A DNA stretch of 64,000 bases from the NCBI GenBank assembly GCA_941918925.1, contig OW799233.1:43638275-43702274 (forward strand). Direction: 5' to 3'. Each line of letters starts with the position of its first letter. The first letter of the stretch is position 1. This document shows, in pieces, positions 10,646 through 22,500 of this stretch. A program made the position numbers and the translations under genes. A model generated the notes under the pieces. It was not told the DNA's origin. It did no database searches and saw only the letters and a list, made by a program, of their open reading frames with translations. The DNA comes from Phyto melanocephala. Lineage: Eukaryota > Arthropoda > Insecta > Diptera > Rhinophoridae.

Positions 10646-12844
10646 TTCGAGTTACTACATTGTTAAAGTAAACAATCGATATGTACATACAATACATGTA
10701 GATGTCTGTCTCTGTGCGCATGAATATTTATTCCGACAATAAAACTCAACGTACAATTGCGCGTCCAGTTTAATGGTATAAAATTGAAAATAAAATTAAA
10801 AACTTCATCGTCAACATCGGCACTTAAATAATAACAGTATTTGTGTACGAGTGAGTAGTATTGGAACGTGTTGCAGTTTAAATGCAACCCAACATTTCGT
10901 TTAATATTGATTTAAGTATGAACAAAATATTGAAATCTACTTACACTCTCCTCTTCCCCTCATAACATCTGGTCTTGACTGATGGACACTTTGGCTGCAG
11001 TTCATTTAATTTACTTGTAAATGTGTAAAACAATGAACAGAACCATAAAGTGAAATGTCTGTGTTGTTTGGAGAAATAAATACGAAAAAGTTACGCCCAC
11101 TTTAGTATCTCAATTAAAAATTAAGTTGTTCGGAATGGTGTGTTTGTTTGCTAGACGTCAAATGGAAAATGCAAAAGGACACTTGTGAGTTTAAAAAAAA
11201 ATGTTCGCAGCAAATTAATAATTGTTACGGAGTTTGGAAAAGAAATTTTTGGCCGATTTTTTTTAATAATATTTGCTCAGGGCTTAGGGGACTTTACTTT
11301 GATAGAGGACATTGCCTGAGTTAGGAAAATAACATAGAGCCTGTATTTAATAACTCAAAAGGACAAACTAACAATTAAGCATCAGTAGAGCTTTTGACAT
11401 CTACTCTCTGTCTCTCTCTCTTATTTTATTTACTCGTGAATTTAACTATCGAAAGTGAAGTTCGTTCGATATAAATATTTTCGCATTAAAAAAGCGAAGA
11501 AGGTATTTTCTGAACGATAAACAAAGAAGCAGCATAATTCTAGGAACACAATTGCGGCGAATGACGAATTTTTTAGCAGCGTATATTTGGCCAATCACAC
11601 GCAATCATGGCCATGTCCATACGCATTATAACCTTAAAAATTGTTTTTTGTTGTGCTATTGTTAACGTTTAATTTATTTAATTTTTTAAAGATCGTTAAG
11701 TGTTAAACGAAAACTAAATTAAATTTTAATTATTGTTTACTAGACGTACCCACCACCTCCATCGTATCTTTTACGTAAAGGCTTAAAGCTTTTACTTTAA
11801 TTATACTTTTTGATGAATTTTATTAAAACTATAATTCGTTAATTTTATTCTCTTTTTCACAAACAGTAAATAACTTTATCAACTTAAGCAGCTGTAAGTT
11901 TTTCGCCGCTATTTTGCTTCATACGACGAATTTACACAGCGTATTTTTGCCAACCAATTTGTCGTGTTGGTCGAAATTCGTCGTTTGCCTGAGTTGTTTG
12001 CAAACATAACTTAGTTTGTTGATAAACAAGGATATAGTTAAGTTATTGTTAGTATGTATGAAAACACAACAAAATGTCAAAATCAGAAATGATATACAGA
12101 TAATGGTGGCAACTTTGAGGAGTATTATGCAATTTCAGAGTTGATTTATGAACAGTTAGCAGACGAATAAAAGTTTGTTATGAATAAACTCTGTGCCAAC
12201 GAGCTGCCAAGCTTAATCGGCATTCTAGTTAGTAGCAGCTCGTTGTACGTAGTGTATACCCTTCACACTAGTGTGCGACAGGGCATATCTATTAAAGTTT
12301 GTCATTTCGTTTGTTAGTTCTACAGTATTCATTTGCGACCCTAAAAAGTATTATATTCTGAATCCTTATCGATAGAGAAGTCGACTAAACCAAGACCATC
12401 TGTCCGTCCGTGTAAAAGTGGAAATCAAATTTTTAAAGCCCCATATATCGCACGGACTCGTATTTAGTATCACCTTATAAGAAATGCTTTCGAGAATTTT
12501 GGTATTGCAATTTCGACCCAATGGCGTTTGAAATATGAAACAAAAAACAACACACGCCTCTAATTTTTATTGACATTGCAACAACAAAGTTCTTATTAAA
12601 ACAACAAAAACACAAATTGGCGGTGTTGATCACACTGAGAGTTAAAAACTGGGGGCAAATTACGGCATTCGAACGTGATCGAGACTTATAATTTTCTTAT
12701 AAGAATCTCTATACTTTAAGCACAGCAAACTCGATTGTTCTAGTAAACTTTCGATAATTTTAACATTACAACTATTAACAGCTGAGTTTTCGTTCACACT
12801 ACAAGTTTAATTACAACAGGTTTTAACTCACAGTATGTCATGCT
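10646..12844. other. ss intron; one family A-like fragment
   Basis: AT-rich intron without coding signal. About 12255-12470 (tatacccttcacac, then ccatctgtccgtccgtgtaa and agccccatatatcgcacgga) is a diverged, reverse-oriented family A relative. A CT run lies at 11402-11420. Cis-regulatory elements may be present but cannot be recognised without species comparison. Confidence 0.4.
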
Positions 12845-13577
12845 CCGGCATCCATTGTTTATAAATTAAAATAATTCTACTTGTTAAACTATTTTCTTAT
12901 AGAGTGCCATTTAACAATACCAGCTGTTTTTAAACTTTTTAACATGGCAGCACTAAATTTAGTTTACCGTTAAGAGTATTTATTTAACACACTGTATATC
13001 AGCTGTTTTTTATTTGTATGACAAAATATCAGTCGTATTATAGCTCTGGTCGGGTCAAGAGCTCGCGCGTGGTTGCCATTATCTCTTAAGGGCAATCAGG
13101 CCGTCCTTTTCATCCGTCTTCGAGAATTTTACGTCTCACTCTCGCGTGGTTAATTGTGTGACGTCGCGTAACTGTGCTTTGGATACAGTTTCCAGGCTAA
13201 TCTACTATTAACCACGTGCATTTATTTTAATTGGATTAACTGGAGGAGTACCAGTCCTACTTATTTTCGTAACTGGAGGAGTACCAATTAAACTCAATTC
13301 TAACTGCAGGATCAATTTTAGAGTAAAAAAAAAAAAAACAAAAATATGACAAAATATGCAATTTTTATGTGCTCCAATATAGAAATTATTTTATTTTTTG
13401 TAAATGAATACTTTAAAATTAGGGAGCTAAACTTTTTTTGGTGTTGTTGCTACTGCATCCATTGTTTGTAAATTAAAATTTTTCCACTTGTTAAACTATT
13501 TTCTTATTGAGCACCATTTAACAATATCATCTGTTTTTAATCTTTTTAACTTGGCAGCACTAAACTTAGTTCACCGT
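12845..13577 (+). repeat. Direct repeat pair of about 130 bp
   Basis: 12848-12975 and 13455-13577 share catccattgtttataaatta, cttgttaaactattttctta, ccatttaacaatacca and ggcagcactaaatttagt with about 10-15 percent differences by eye. A GC-richer segment lies between them. No coding potential. Confidence 0.7.
13030..13325. other. GC-rich island of unknown origin
   Basis: A segment noticeably richer in GC than its surroundings, containing gctcgcgcgtggttgcc, gtgtgacgtcgcgtaactg, and the doublet aactggaggagtaccag/aactggaggagtaccaatt 46 bp apart. It contains no long ORF, and I found no clear pol III A/B boxes. It could be the 5' end of a retroelement or an untranslated host exon or enhancer. Confidence 0.35.
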
Positions 13578-15073
13578 TATGTAGATTGTATTTTATAAAA
13601 TCTGTTCAAAACTAAATCAAACAACTTATTTCAAATGGTTTTAACAAAATTATTTTGTATAGTAAAGCCAGGTTTTAATGGTTGGTTTTAACGTTAAAAT
13701 CAAATTTTTTATTAAAATTCTTAGTATGGAAACACTATGATGACAAACATATATATACATGTGTGTATGTATGTTCATCATAATTGAAAATGTGATGTTT
13801 TTTATGTATTTGGCATATTTTTTATATTTTTACTCATGTGTACGAAGGTATGTAATGCTATGTGTTTTATGTGTTTACTGTACGTTACACGAACATGATC
13901 ACACACAACAAGAAGTTTTGTAGCTACTTGATGACAACAGCAAAGATTAAGCAGTTCTAAATCTGTTTCATAAACAACTTATACGTAAATATATGCTTAT
14001 AGTTGCTCGTCTTAATTTTTTAAAGGTTGTATTACGATTGGGCATAAATGCTTTAACTTTTTTTTAAGAACCCTTTTGCGGCGAAGACACAACCGCTTAA
14101 AAATAAATTATGAACTCTGTGGGCTATTTTAGGATATGGAAATAGCGTGGGTAATGTTTTTAAAATTGATAAATATGTTTAAAGTGAAAGTCAATAGAGT
14201 AACAGAAACTCCGAAGAAAGGATTAAATTGAGGCGTACCTAAATGTACTTGGCAGTGGAAGGAGAAGACAGTACGCAAAAGACAGACATGTCACAAAATT
14301 TGCTATAACTTGTTACAACAACATCAGCAACTAAGTAGAATAAAACGTATTATTCTTTATCCATTATAAACTTTCCTATTGGGGTCTTTTTTTGGCAATT
14401 CATTTGTTTGCTCGTTTGTTTTTCATACATTTCCCAGCCCATTTAAAATAATTCTCAATTTATTTATTTCTTTTTTTTTCTCTTTTGATTTACCAAAAAA
14501 GGCAAACTTCAAAACAAGTTAATAATATTGTATGTTGTATGTAAATAATAAAGATAACACAACGAAGAAAAAAACATCGAAAAACAAACATTAACACGGC
14601 TGCCGTAAGGCCGGCTACACACTTTCTTCACATGAGCACTTCCACCATTGAACATTAACAACTTGTGTTCATTTAGAAATCATACACATGATCATACATT
14701 TGTAGGATCATCATCGATGTGTGTACGTTAGTACGCAGTACAACGCGCGATTGCGATTGCGCAATCCGCCCGCTGTACACAAAACTGATTTATTATTTAT
14801 TGCCCCATGTAAACGTATCGACAAACATTGAGGATGATCTCTTTTTTTTCGAAGAAAAATATTGATAAAAAATGTACGACGAGCAGAAAAAAACATTGAA
14901 TAAATATGAAGAAACAGGTTCAAATATTTTTTTGCAGGGCTTTACACAATGTTTGTTTCGGAAAGATGTTGGAGTTTTGATAAGCAAGCCAGAACAAATT
15001 TAAATGTATCATTTAGAGTTTAAAGAATTTTTTTTTATGAAATTTTGTTAACAAAATTGTTTAACAATATATA
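13578..15073. other. ss intron, nothing supported
   Basis: AT-rich intronic sequence with no recognisable gene or element. Confidence 0.4.
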
Positions 15074-16481
15074 CAGTGAACCCTCGCTCAACGCAACTGA
15101 TAGACATTTTGGTCGTTGCGAAAACTGAGGTTGTTGCGATCACCGAGTCTCAATTTTTTAGGGCGCAAATTCTCTTTTATGGTTTAATATGACTTCAAAA
15201 ACCATTTTTGGATATTCAGAAGCTCTTATTGTAACTCGCTTGCCTGGTTAAAATTCAGCATTTGCAATGAATTTTTTTAATACACCTTCATTATTTTAAT
15301 TCTGGATATTATTGTTTTGTGCACTTTATATTCACCGCAAATCACTTTTACGGATATGCCCCTTTCAAGCTTATTACGAATATCACTTTTTCGTTTAATT
15401 GAAAAGCAATCAGCGGCATTTTATTCAATGCAAATAGAACAACCTTTCACAAAAAGATTTTCTTTCAACTGAGTACATATGTATTTACAAAAAAGCGCAA
15501 TACGCATATTTCAGTATTCTTGGAATAGCGGTAAATCTAAAGCTAAAAAATCTAATTAAAAAATCTATATATATAAAAGTGAAACTCTGTGTGTGTGTTA
15601 GCTATAGACTCCGAAACTGTAAAACCGATCGGACTCAAACTTTGGCAAGTTGTTGTACACATTCCCGGGAGTGTTTATGGGTGGCAAAAGGTAGGCGGTG
15701 CCACGCCCATAAAAAATTAGTTATCATTTTTAGCTACTTGCACTTGACCGATTTTTCTGAAACTTTGCACACATATTTAGCTGTCATGACTATATAATTT
15801 CGTGATTAGAAAAGTGGGCGGGGCCACGCCCAAAAAAAAGTTATAATTTTGAGGTAGTTGGACTGGACCGATTTTTCTGAAACTTTGCACACATATTGTT
15901 CTGTCATGACTTTACAATTTCGTGATTAGAAAAGTGGGCAGCACTACGCCCATAAAAAAAAGTTATCTTTTTCAGCTACTTAAACTTCACCAATTTTTCT
16001 AAAACTTTTTACACACATATTAAGGTCTCATGATTATACAATTTCGTGATTAGAAAAGTGGGCAGTGCCACGCCCATAAACAAAGTTATAATTTTGAGGT
16101 TCTTGCTCTGGACCGATTTTTGTGAAACTTTGCACACACATTGAGTTGTCATGACTATACAATTTCTTGATTAGAAAAGTGGGCAGTGCCACGCCCATTA
16201 AAAAAATTTAAAATTTTTAGTTTTTTACACTTGATATTCAATTTAAATCCATAATGAATTTTTATTCATTAAGGGGCGTAGCAACGCGCTCCGAGCTTAT
16301 CTAGTATGTAAATAAAAATGACAAATTGATTATTTTGGGAGAAAAGTTGCGAAAACTGAGGTTTTTTTATTTAAAGTTGCGTTGCGTTGCGTTGCGTTGC
16401 GTCAACAATGCAAACAATTTACGAGTTGCAATAATCGAGGAGTTGCGCTTATCGAGGGTTGCATTAAGCGAGGTGGCACTG
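15074..16481. mobile_element. pogo/Tigger-like DNA element with TA target duplication
   Basis: The left end is TA then cagtgaaccctcgctcaacg; the right end is gcattaagcgaggtggcact then g and TA at 16482. These are imperfect terminal inverted repeats of the pogo branch of Tc1/mariner. Sub-terminal gttgcgaaaactgagg motifs recur at both ends. On the minus strand around 15430-15300 there is a residue of the CENP-B-type helix-turn-helix: SIKRKSDIRNKLERGISVK and VHKTIISRIK. The rest of the transposase is missing, so it is a non-autonomous deletion derivative. A Helitron was inserted into it later. Confidence 0.8.
15564..16304 (+). mobile_element. Non-autonomous Helitron, copy 1 (nested in the pogo element)
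   Basis: The 5' end is TCTATATATATAAAAG preceded by A, and the 3' end is gagcttatCTAG followed by T: the A^T insertion and TC..CTAG ends of Helitrons. The 741-bp interior holds about five units of 110-130 bp, each with cactggaccgatttttctga, tttgcacacatatt and a gtgggcggggccacgccc-type palindrome. No Rep/helicase is encoded. It shares ends and units with 41152-42012. Confidence 0.85.
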
Positions 16482-16483
16482 TA

Positions 16484-18090
16484 CTAATTGAACCCGGTCG
16501 GCAACTGTATTTTTGTATAGTATTCGTTTTTATTTCTGATTCTGATGCCATTGTTAGTGTTATATACTTGTTTATTGTCGTTAGTTCAATTTCATTTCAA
16601 TTCCTCTTTCTGTAATTAGTGTCTGTACATGCATTTATTTCTTGTCAATCTTCTTATACTATTTTATTTTGTAATTTTTGCTAGAATTGAGATATTATCT
16701 CGCTATTAAAAATATTATAGCTGTTACCTCAGATGTCCGGTAACCTCTGTACCAAATTTTATTAAAATTTATTAAGTAGATTTTATGATAATCCAGTTCA
16801 GTAAGGCAAACAGAAAGACAGATAGACACATTTTTAAAAAGTGATGTTTTGTAATGTAGTTTGCTGACTAAATACACCGCCATCATGATTCTTAAAAAAA
16901 TATTTCATGTATAAACAGTTTCTTTACAATTTCCTTATAAGTTTAGATTGAAATTATATGACCTTGAAGAAAGGATTAATTTAAATGATGTATTTAAGAT
17001 GATCCTTTTCAAAATTAAATGCAAGTATTTAACCCTGACTCACATGGCTAGATGTACTATTTTAGTTAAGTCCAGGATAACTTTGTTATCCACGAATTTT
17101 ATCTCATCTGTGATTACTTAGATAAAATCAGCTTAAGAGAATTTAAAAACATGGGTTCAGACGTTAAAATACTGTCGTTACATATAATGTGGTTAATGAA
17201 CCGTGTTCCAGAAGATTGTTTTCTATTTTTTCACCTTAAATACATTTTTTTTGAAACCGATTTTTTTTTAGGAAGCGATACGATGTTCTTAAGTGTTTGA
17301 CTCTAAGGCTGCTCTGAAAATATCATGGCTTGCTCTGCGTAGTATGTGACCATTTACGTTGAAGTATCTTTACGCTTAAGGACTTTATTAGACTTGGGCA
17401 CAAATCGTTACTTTGGTTCATTTTTGTCAACAACCTCGGTCGTTTTTTTCACGAACCGCTATTTAATTATGTTGTGGTTTGTGCAAAAAATGAAAAAAGT
17501 TGTTGGCAAAAACGAACTAAAGTAACCGATTGACCCAACTCTAGATTATATTCTAGAGATTGAAAGTAGGTAATCGTAATCACTAAGTTTGAACTGGCTT
17601 GATAGTAATTGGTTTGTTCTGTATTCGGAGTGGAGTGTCATGAATGCAGTGTTCATGGTACAATCATCAGGTAGCCTCAGTTCTGCAACAACAAAATTCT
17701 ATTTGCATTTTGTTGGTGGAAAACGACGACTGAAATGTCAAAAAGCATATGTGTGTGTGTGTTTTTTTTTTGGCGGTAGAATATATACATACACAATATA
17801 TACACATGCATAAACAAAATTTGACATTTTAGTTAAACCTTAAGGTAAAGAACAAAAAATTAGCTGTTTTACCATGGCAGTGTTGTTTATAACAATGACC
17901 ATGACAATTTCGAACAACCAAACACACGAACAGACAATAACGATAATTTATAAAGCGAACATGTAGGTATGCTGTGTTAAGTTGGCTATCAAACCAAATA
18001 TTTGTGTGATAGTTAGATCAGCCTGTAGGTTTAGTTGATTTACATTTTAAAATGATTTTTTTTTTAGAAAATTTTTCTTTTAAAACTTAC
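16484..18090. other. ss intron, nothing supported
   Basis: AT-rich intron up to the PAS-A mini-exon. No gene or bounded element found; a (TG)n run lies at 17750. Confidence 0.4.
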
Positions 18091-18180
18091 CTGATGAAAC
18101 CCCAAATAACTTTCAATACTGTGGGTGGCAAAAAATACTTCGCCTTCACAGGTGAGTATCATTAGAAAACCGTTTAAAGC
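18091..18180 (-). CDS. ss: spineless mini-exon: N-terminal part of PAS-A
   Basis: A 90-bp, exactly 30-codon exon, too short to stand out as an ORF. Acceptor TTCTTTTAG and donor GTAAGT flank codons for ALNGFLMILTCEGEVFFATH and SIESYLGFHQ, the first strands of PAS-A. Phase is 0 on both sides, so the preceding LQ and following SDIVHQ join directly. It is isolated by a 13,975-bp intron downstream and a 32,990-bp intron upstream. Skipping it would keep frame but delete the PAS-A entry strands, so it is a possible point of alternative splicing; nothing here shows that this happens. Confidence 0.95.
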
Positions 18181-19469
18181 CTAAAAGAAAAGAAAACAAA
18201 TTAGGATTTTAAAATGTGCAATGAAAAACAGTCGAAATGTTAAATATAAACGGTCTAATTCATAAAAACTAAAAAAACTTTATAAGAGGTTTTTTACTCA
18301 AATTTTCATAGAAAATCAGTTTAATAAACCATTTCTAAACCTTTAATAACTTTTATGAATAAGGCAGAAAATCTTTATTTTTTTAGCTTGTGTGTATGTT
18401 TGTAATTTAACCATGTTTAGACTGACAGCTGGGTGTCATTTCTTGTTTTGTGAAACTGTGAAATAAAAGTGCCTTGTGTGTCATATCGTATTGTGTCACT
18501 CTACCTTTTTACTGTACAAAAACTTTTCATTTCATTGTTTCACAGAACGAGAATTAACACCCTGAGCAATGCACTATGTTTGATTTTTAAATTTAATAGA
18601 TCAATATTAATTGATTAAAAACTAAAAAAACGTAATAATTTTTAGCAAAGCGATTTTTCACACAATAGAATAGAGTTGTGCACACAGGCACTTGTCCTTA
18701 CCCTGTGCCGAATACCCAGGGCCAGTATTGTATATGCAATGCCTTCATACCAAACAAAAGTGATTTAAATGGAGTATTAATTTTTTATGGGTGTGGCATT
18801 TGTCACATTTCTAATCATAAAATTATATTCCAATTGAAACTAGGTTGTATAAACGGTGAAAAATTTATTGCAATATTCTGTGAAATTAACACATTCATAT
18901 AAGTTACAATTTAGTAGGTGGGGCTGAAAGTAGGCGTGTCGAACATAAAATACGCCTATTTAATAAAAATGATCATAAAACCATTGATTTTCATAGCACT
19001 TTCAAATTTGTTAATAATATAAAAAAATCCCCTAATGGAGGTGGGTGTTAAAGTAGGCGTGTCAAAGTAATTCCGGTAACGAAATCAACTTCGATATTGA
19101 AACAAAAAGTCATTTAATCGTCTATATTTTTTGTCCATTTACAAAAATTTTGAATTTAAGAAAAATTCTTATATGGAAGACTAAAGTGGGCGTGTCATTT
19201 TAATTAACTTCTGCTTCAATAAAATGCCCCAATAAGTCATGAATTAAATGAATCAAAGTAGCGTACAGCTATTTCTGTCAGTTTTAGGGGGATTTGAGTT
19301 TTTTGTCATGACCAAGTTCCGCATTACAATGTATGAAAATTTTTCTTAGGAACCGATTTAGCCCATTTTTAATATTAAAATTTTTTTTAAATATTTTAGA
19401 TTAAATTCTTCCATCTAGCTTATTTTGTTTAGCAGACAAATAGGCCCTTTTTTACATCCCACACCTGTG
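18181..19469. other. Start of the 33-kb ss intron; degenerate GGCGTGTC units
   Basis: At 18915-19210 three loosely repeated units contain gtaggcgtgtcgaac, gtaggcgtgtcaaag and gtgggcgtgtcatttt, a diverged relative of the Helitron units. The ends are not recognisable. Otherwise AT-rich with no coding signal. Confidence 0.45.
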
Positions 19470-19576
19470 ATACCAGGGGTATTCATAGCTTTTTCATTCC
19501 GTTTGTCGAAATATCTTATTCAGTTCTGATCCCATAAAATATACAAATATTTTCTGAAATCTTATGAATAGAGGAT

Positions 19577-22500
19577 TTATATATATATATATATATGTCC
19601 TTTATTTAATTAAATATTAATAGAAATAGAAACACATATCGATTTCTAATTAATACTTAAATAAAAGTTCAAAGTGAACATAGGGCGTCAACAAATTCTC
19701 TCCATCTTTGTCTATCTCTGGCAATCGCCTTAGCCTGATTCCATGAAACTCGAGCAAGTTCACATTCCTGTTTCAGGTAGCGCACCCAGGTGTTTCGGGG
19801 TCTACCAGGTCTGCGCTGTCCTTGTGGGTTCCAATCTAAGGCTATTCTTGCTATTTCTGATTGTGGTCTTCGCAATATATGACCTACCCACGTCCATTTG
19901 CGTTTGCGAATTTCGATTTCTACCGGCTTAGAGTTCGCCATCTGCAGCAGTGCTTCATTTGTAATCCAATTAGGCCAAAAGATGTTAAGAATTTGCCTTA
20001 AGCATTTGTTTATAAATGTTTGGATTTTACGAATGGATTCTTTTGTTAAGCTCCAGGTAGAACAGCCATACAATAACACAGACTTAACACTGCAGTTGAA
20101 AATGCGTAGTTTAGTTTTTCGCGAGATATTGTTTCTACGCCAAATTTTGTAAAGCGATAAAAAAGAGCTGCGTGCTTTATTGATACGATCAGCAACGTCG
20201 GCTTGAGACCCTCCATCTTTGGTTATCTTACTACCAAGATAACAAAAAGAATCTACGTCTTCAATAGTAACATTATTTACCACCAATGAAGTTGTTACAT
20301 CTGTTCCTATTCGCATAAGCTTAGTCTTCCTACTGTTGATTCTCAATCCAACTTTTATAGCATTTTCGGAGAGACACCTAAGTTTTGCTTCAATATCCTG
20401 AAAGCGATGGGCCATCAGACATATGTCATCGGCGTAGTCAGTGTCATAAAGAAATTCGGATAAGGTCCAGCGAATACCAACAGGAGCTTCTCTATTGGTT
20501 TTTTCCATGACACAATCGAGTAGTATTAAGAATAGCGTTGGCGAAAGGATGCAACCTTGTCTTACACCAGTGTTGGGAAAGAACGGGCGACTCTCATTTC
20601 CGTTAAAACGAATCTTACACTTAGCATCCCTGTAGAGTTCACGAATCAGGTTTACAATTTTTTCGGGAATGCCTTTACATAACAGTGCCGACCACATTGA
20701 ATTACGGAATATTGTGTCGAAAGCGCGCTCAAAATCAACAAAAAGAAGATATAAGGGAGTGTTTTGTTCGGCTGATTGCTCAATTATGATGCGCAACGTG
20801 TTGATATGATCTGCGCACGACCGACCTTGCCGGAAACCAGCCTGTTCTTTACGCAGTATTTGCTCCGCTATAGGGGAGATACGTTGATTAATTAGGGATG
20901 CTATAATTTTACCAATAGAATTAAGGAGAGTTATTCCACGCCAGTTTTTGCATTGCGTCAAATCGCCTTTCTTGGGCAATGTAATAACTAAACCTTCTTT
21001 CCATTCATCCGGAATACGATTTAAAATCCAGGCCTCGCGAATTATTGGGGTAAGAACCTCTGCTAGGGTACCTGCACCATACTTCAACAGTTCCGAAGGA
21101 ATGTTGTCTGGACCAGAGGCTTTGTTGTTTTTCAGCACGTTCAAAGCAGCTTCTATTTCCGAGCATGACGGGGGATCTGTGGCTATATCCCTCCTAGGAT
21201 TTCGGCGACGATTAAAAAGTGTATTGTCTTCCTGTTGTTCTGCTGGCTCTTGGGAAGAGAAGTAATCACGCCATCGCTCTAATTGTTCTTCCGATGTTGT
21301 TAAATCAGCTCCATCTATTGCTTTTAGTACTGCAGTCCCTCTTATGTTGTTACCATTTATCTGCTTTATGGCTGAATATACTCCACGTAGATTTCCGGTA
21401 TTTGAAGCTTGTTCCGCCTGCTCCGCTATGGTGTTATAATATTTTTCTCGGTCTGTACGAACCATACGTTTTACTCGACTAGCAGATTGTCGATATTCTG
21501 CCATTGCTTGTTGTTTTTCTGTTGGGGATTTAGCATTGATCCTTGCATTATGAAGTTGTTTACGGTTTTGAATTTCTAACCAAGTTTCATCGCTGATCCA
21601 GGGTTTATTTTTGCCTTCTTTCAAACCTAGTACTGACTTTGCTGTTTCTTTGCATGCCAGTGATACATCTGCCCAAGTGCTATGATGACTATTGTGCAAA
21701 GCGGTCCTCAAGCTTTCGTTGTATGACTGCGCTATATTACGATCCAATAGCCGCGTGGTATTGTATTTTTCGGGCTTACAACTTTTTTTAATTGCAGCAG
21801 GTCTTAGACGAAGTGTTGCAACGAGAAGATGATGATCGCTGTCAATATCTGCTCTCCGTCGAGTTTTAACATCCATTAGAGATCCCAAAAAAAGCTTGCT
21901 TATCAGAAAATGATCAATTTGGTTACGTGTTCGGCCAGTTGGGCACACCCACGTATATTTGTGGATGTCCTTATGAGGAAATTTCGTTCCGCCAATATAT
22001 AAACGGTTTCGGGAACAGAAATCAACCAACCTGTCGCCGTTGTTGTTTCGGACAGATCCGAGTCCATGTGTGCCCATGACTAGCTGCAAGTTATTGTTAT
22101 TATTTCCCACTTTAGCGTTAAAGTCTCCAATTATTACCTTAATATCACCAGTAGGAAGTTTGTTTATTGTTGCGTCAAGTTGGTTATAAAAATCATCTTT
22201 TGCAGTATCTTCGTCAGGTTCGGTTGGAGCATAACACTGGACGATGGATATCTTTCGGAACTTAGAGTTTATCCTCGCTGTGATAATGCGGTCAGATACA
22301 GCATTGTGCTCTAGTAAAGCACGGTTAGCTTTCGGTGAAAGAAGTAGTCCAACGCCTCTTATTTTATGTGTGGTATTACCCGAATATATAAAATGATAAC
22401 CAGACGATAAATTTGTAGAACCATTATTTAACCAGCGTACTTCACTTAGTCCTAAAATATCTAAGCTATATGCAGCCATTTCGTTGCGTACTTGCTCTAT

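Noticed and set aside
15564..16304. Regularly spaced repeats that could suggest a CRISPR array
   Set aside because: This is eukaryotic DNA; the units are 110-130 bp minisatellites inside Helitron ends, without unique spacers.
19898..21482. Several plus-strand ORFs of 84-105 codons
   Set aside because: All lie antisense to the intact RTE ORF.
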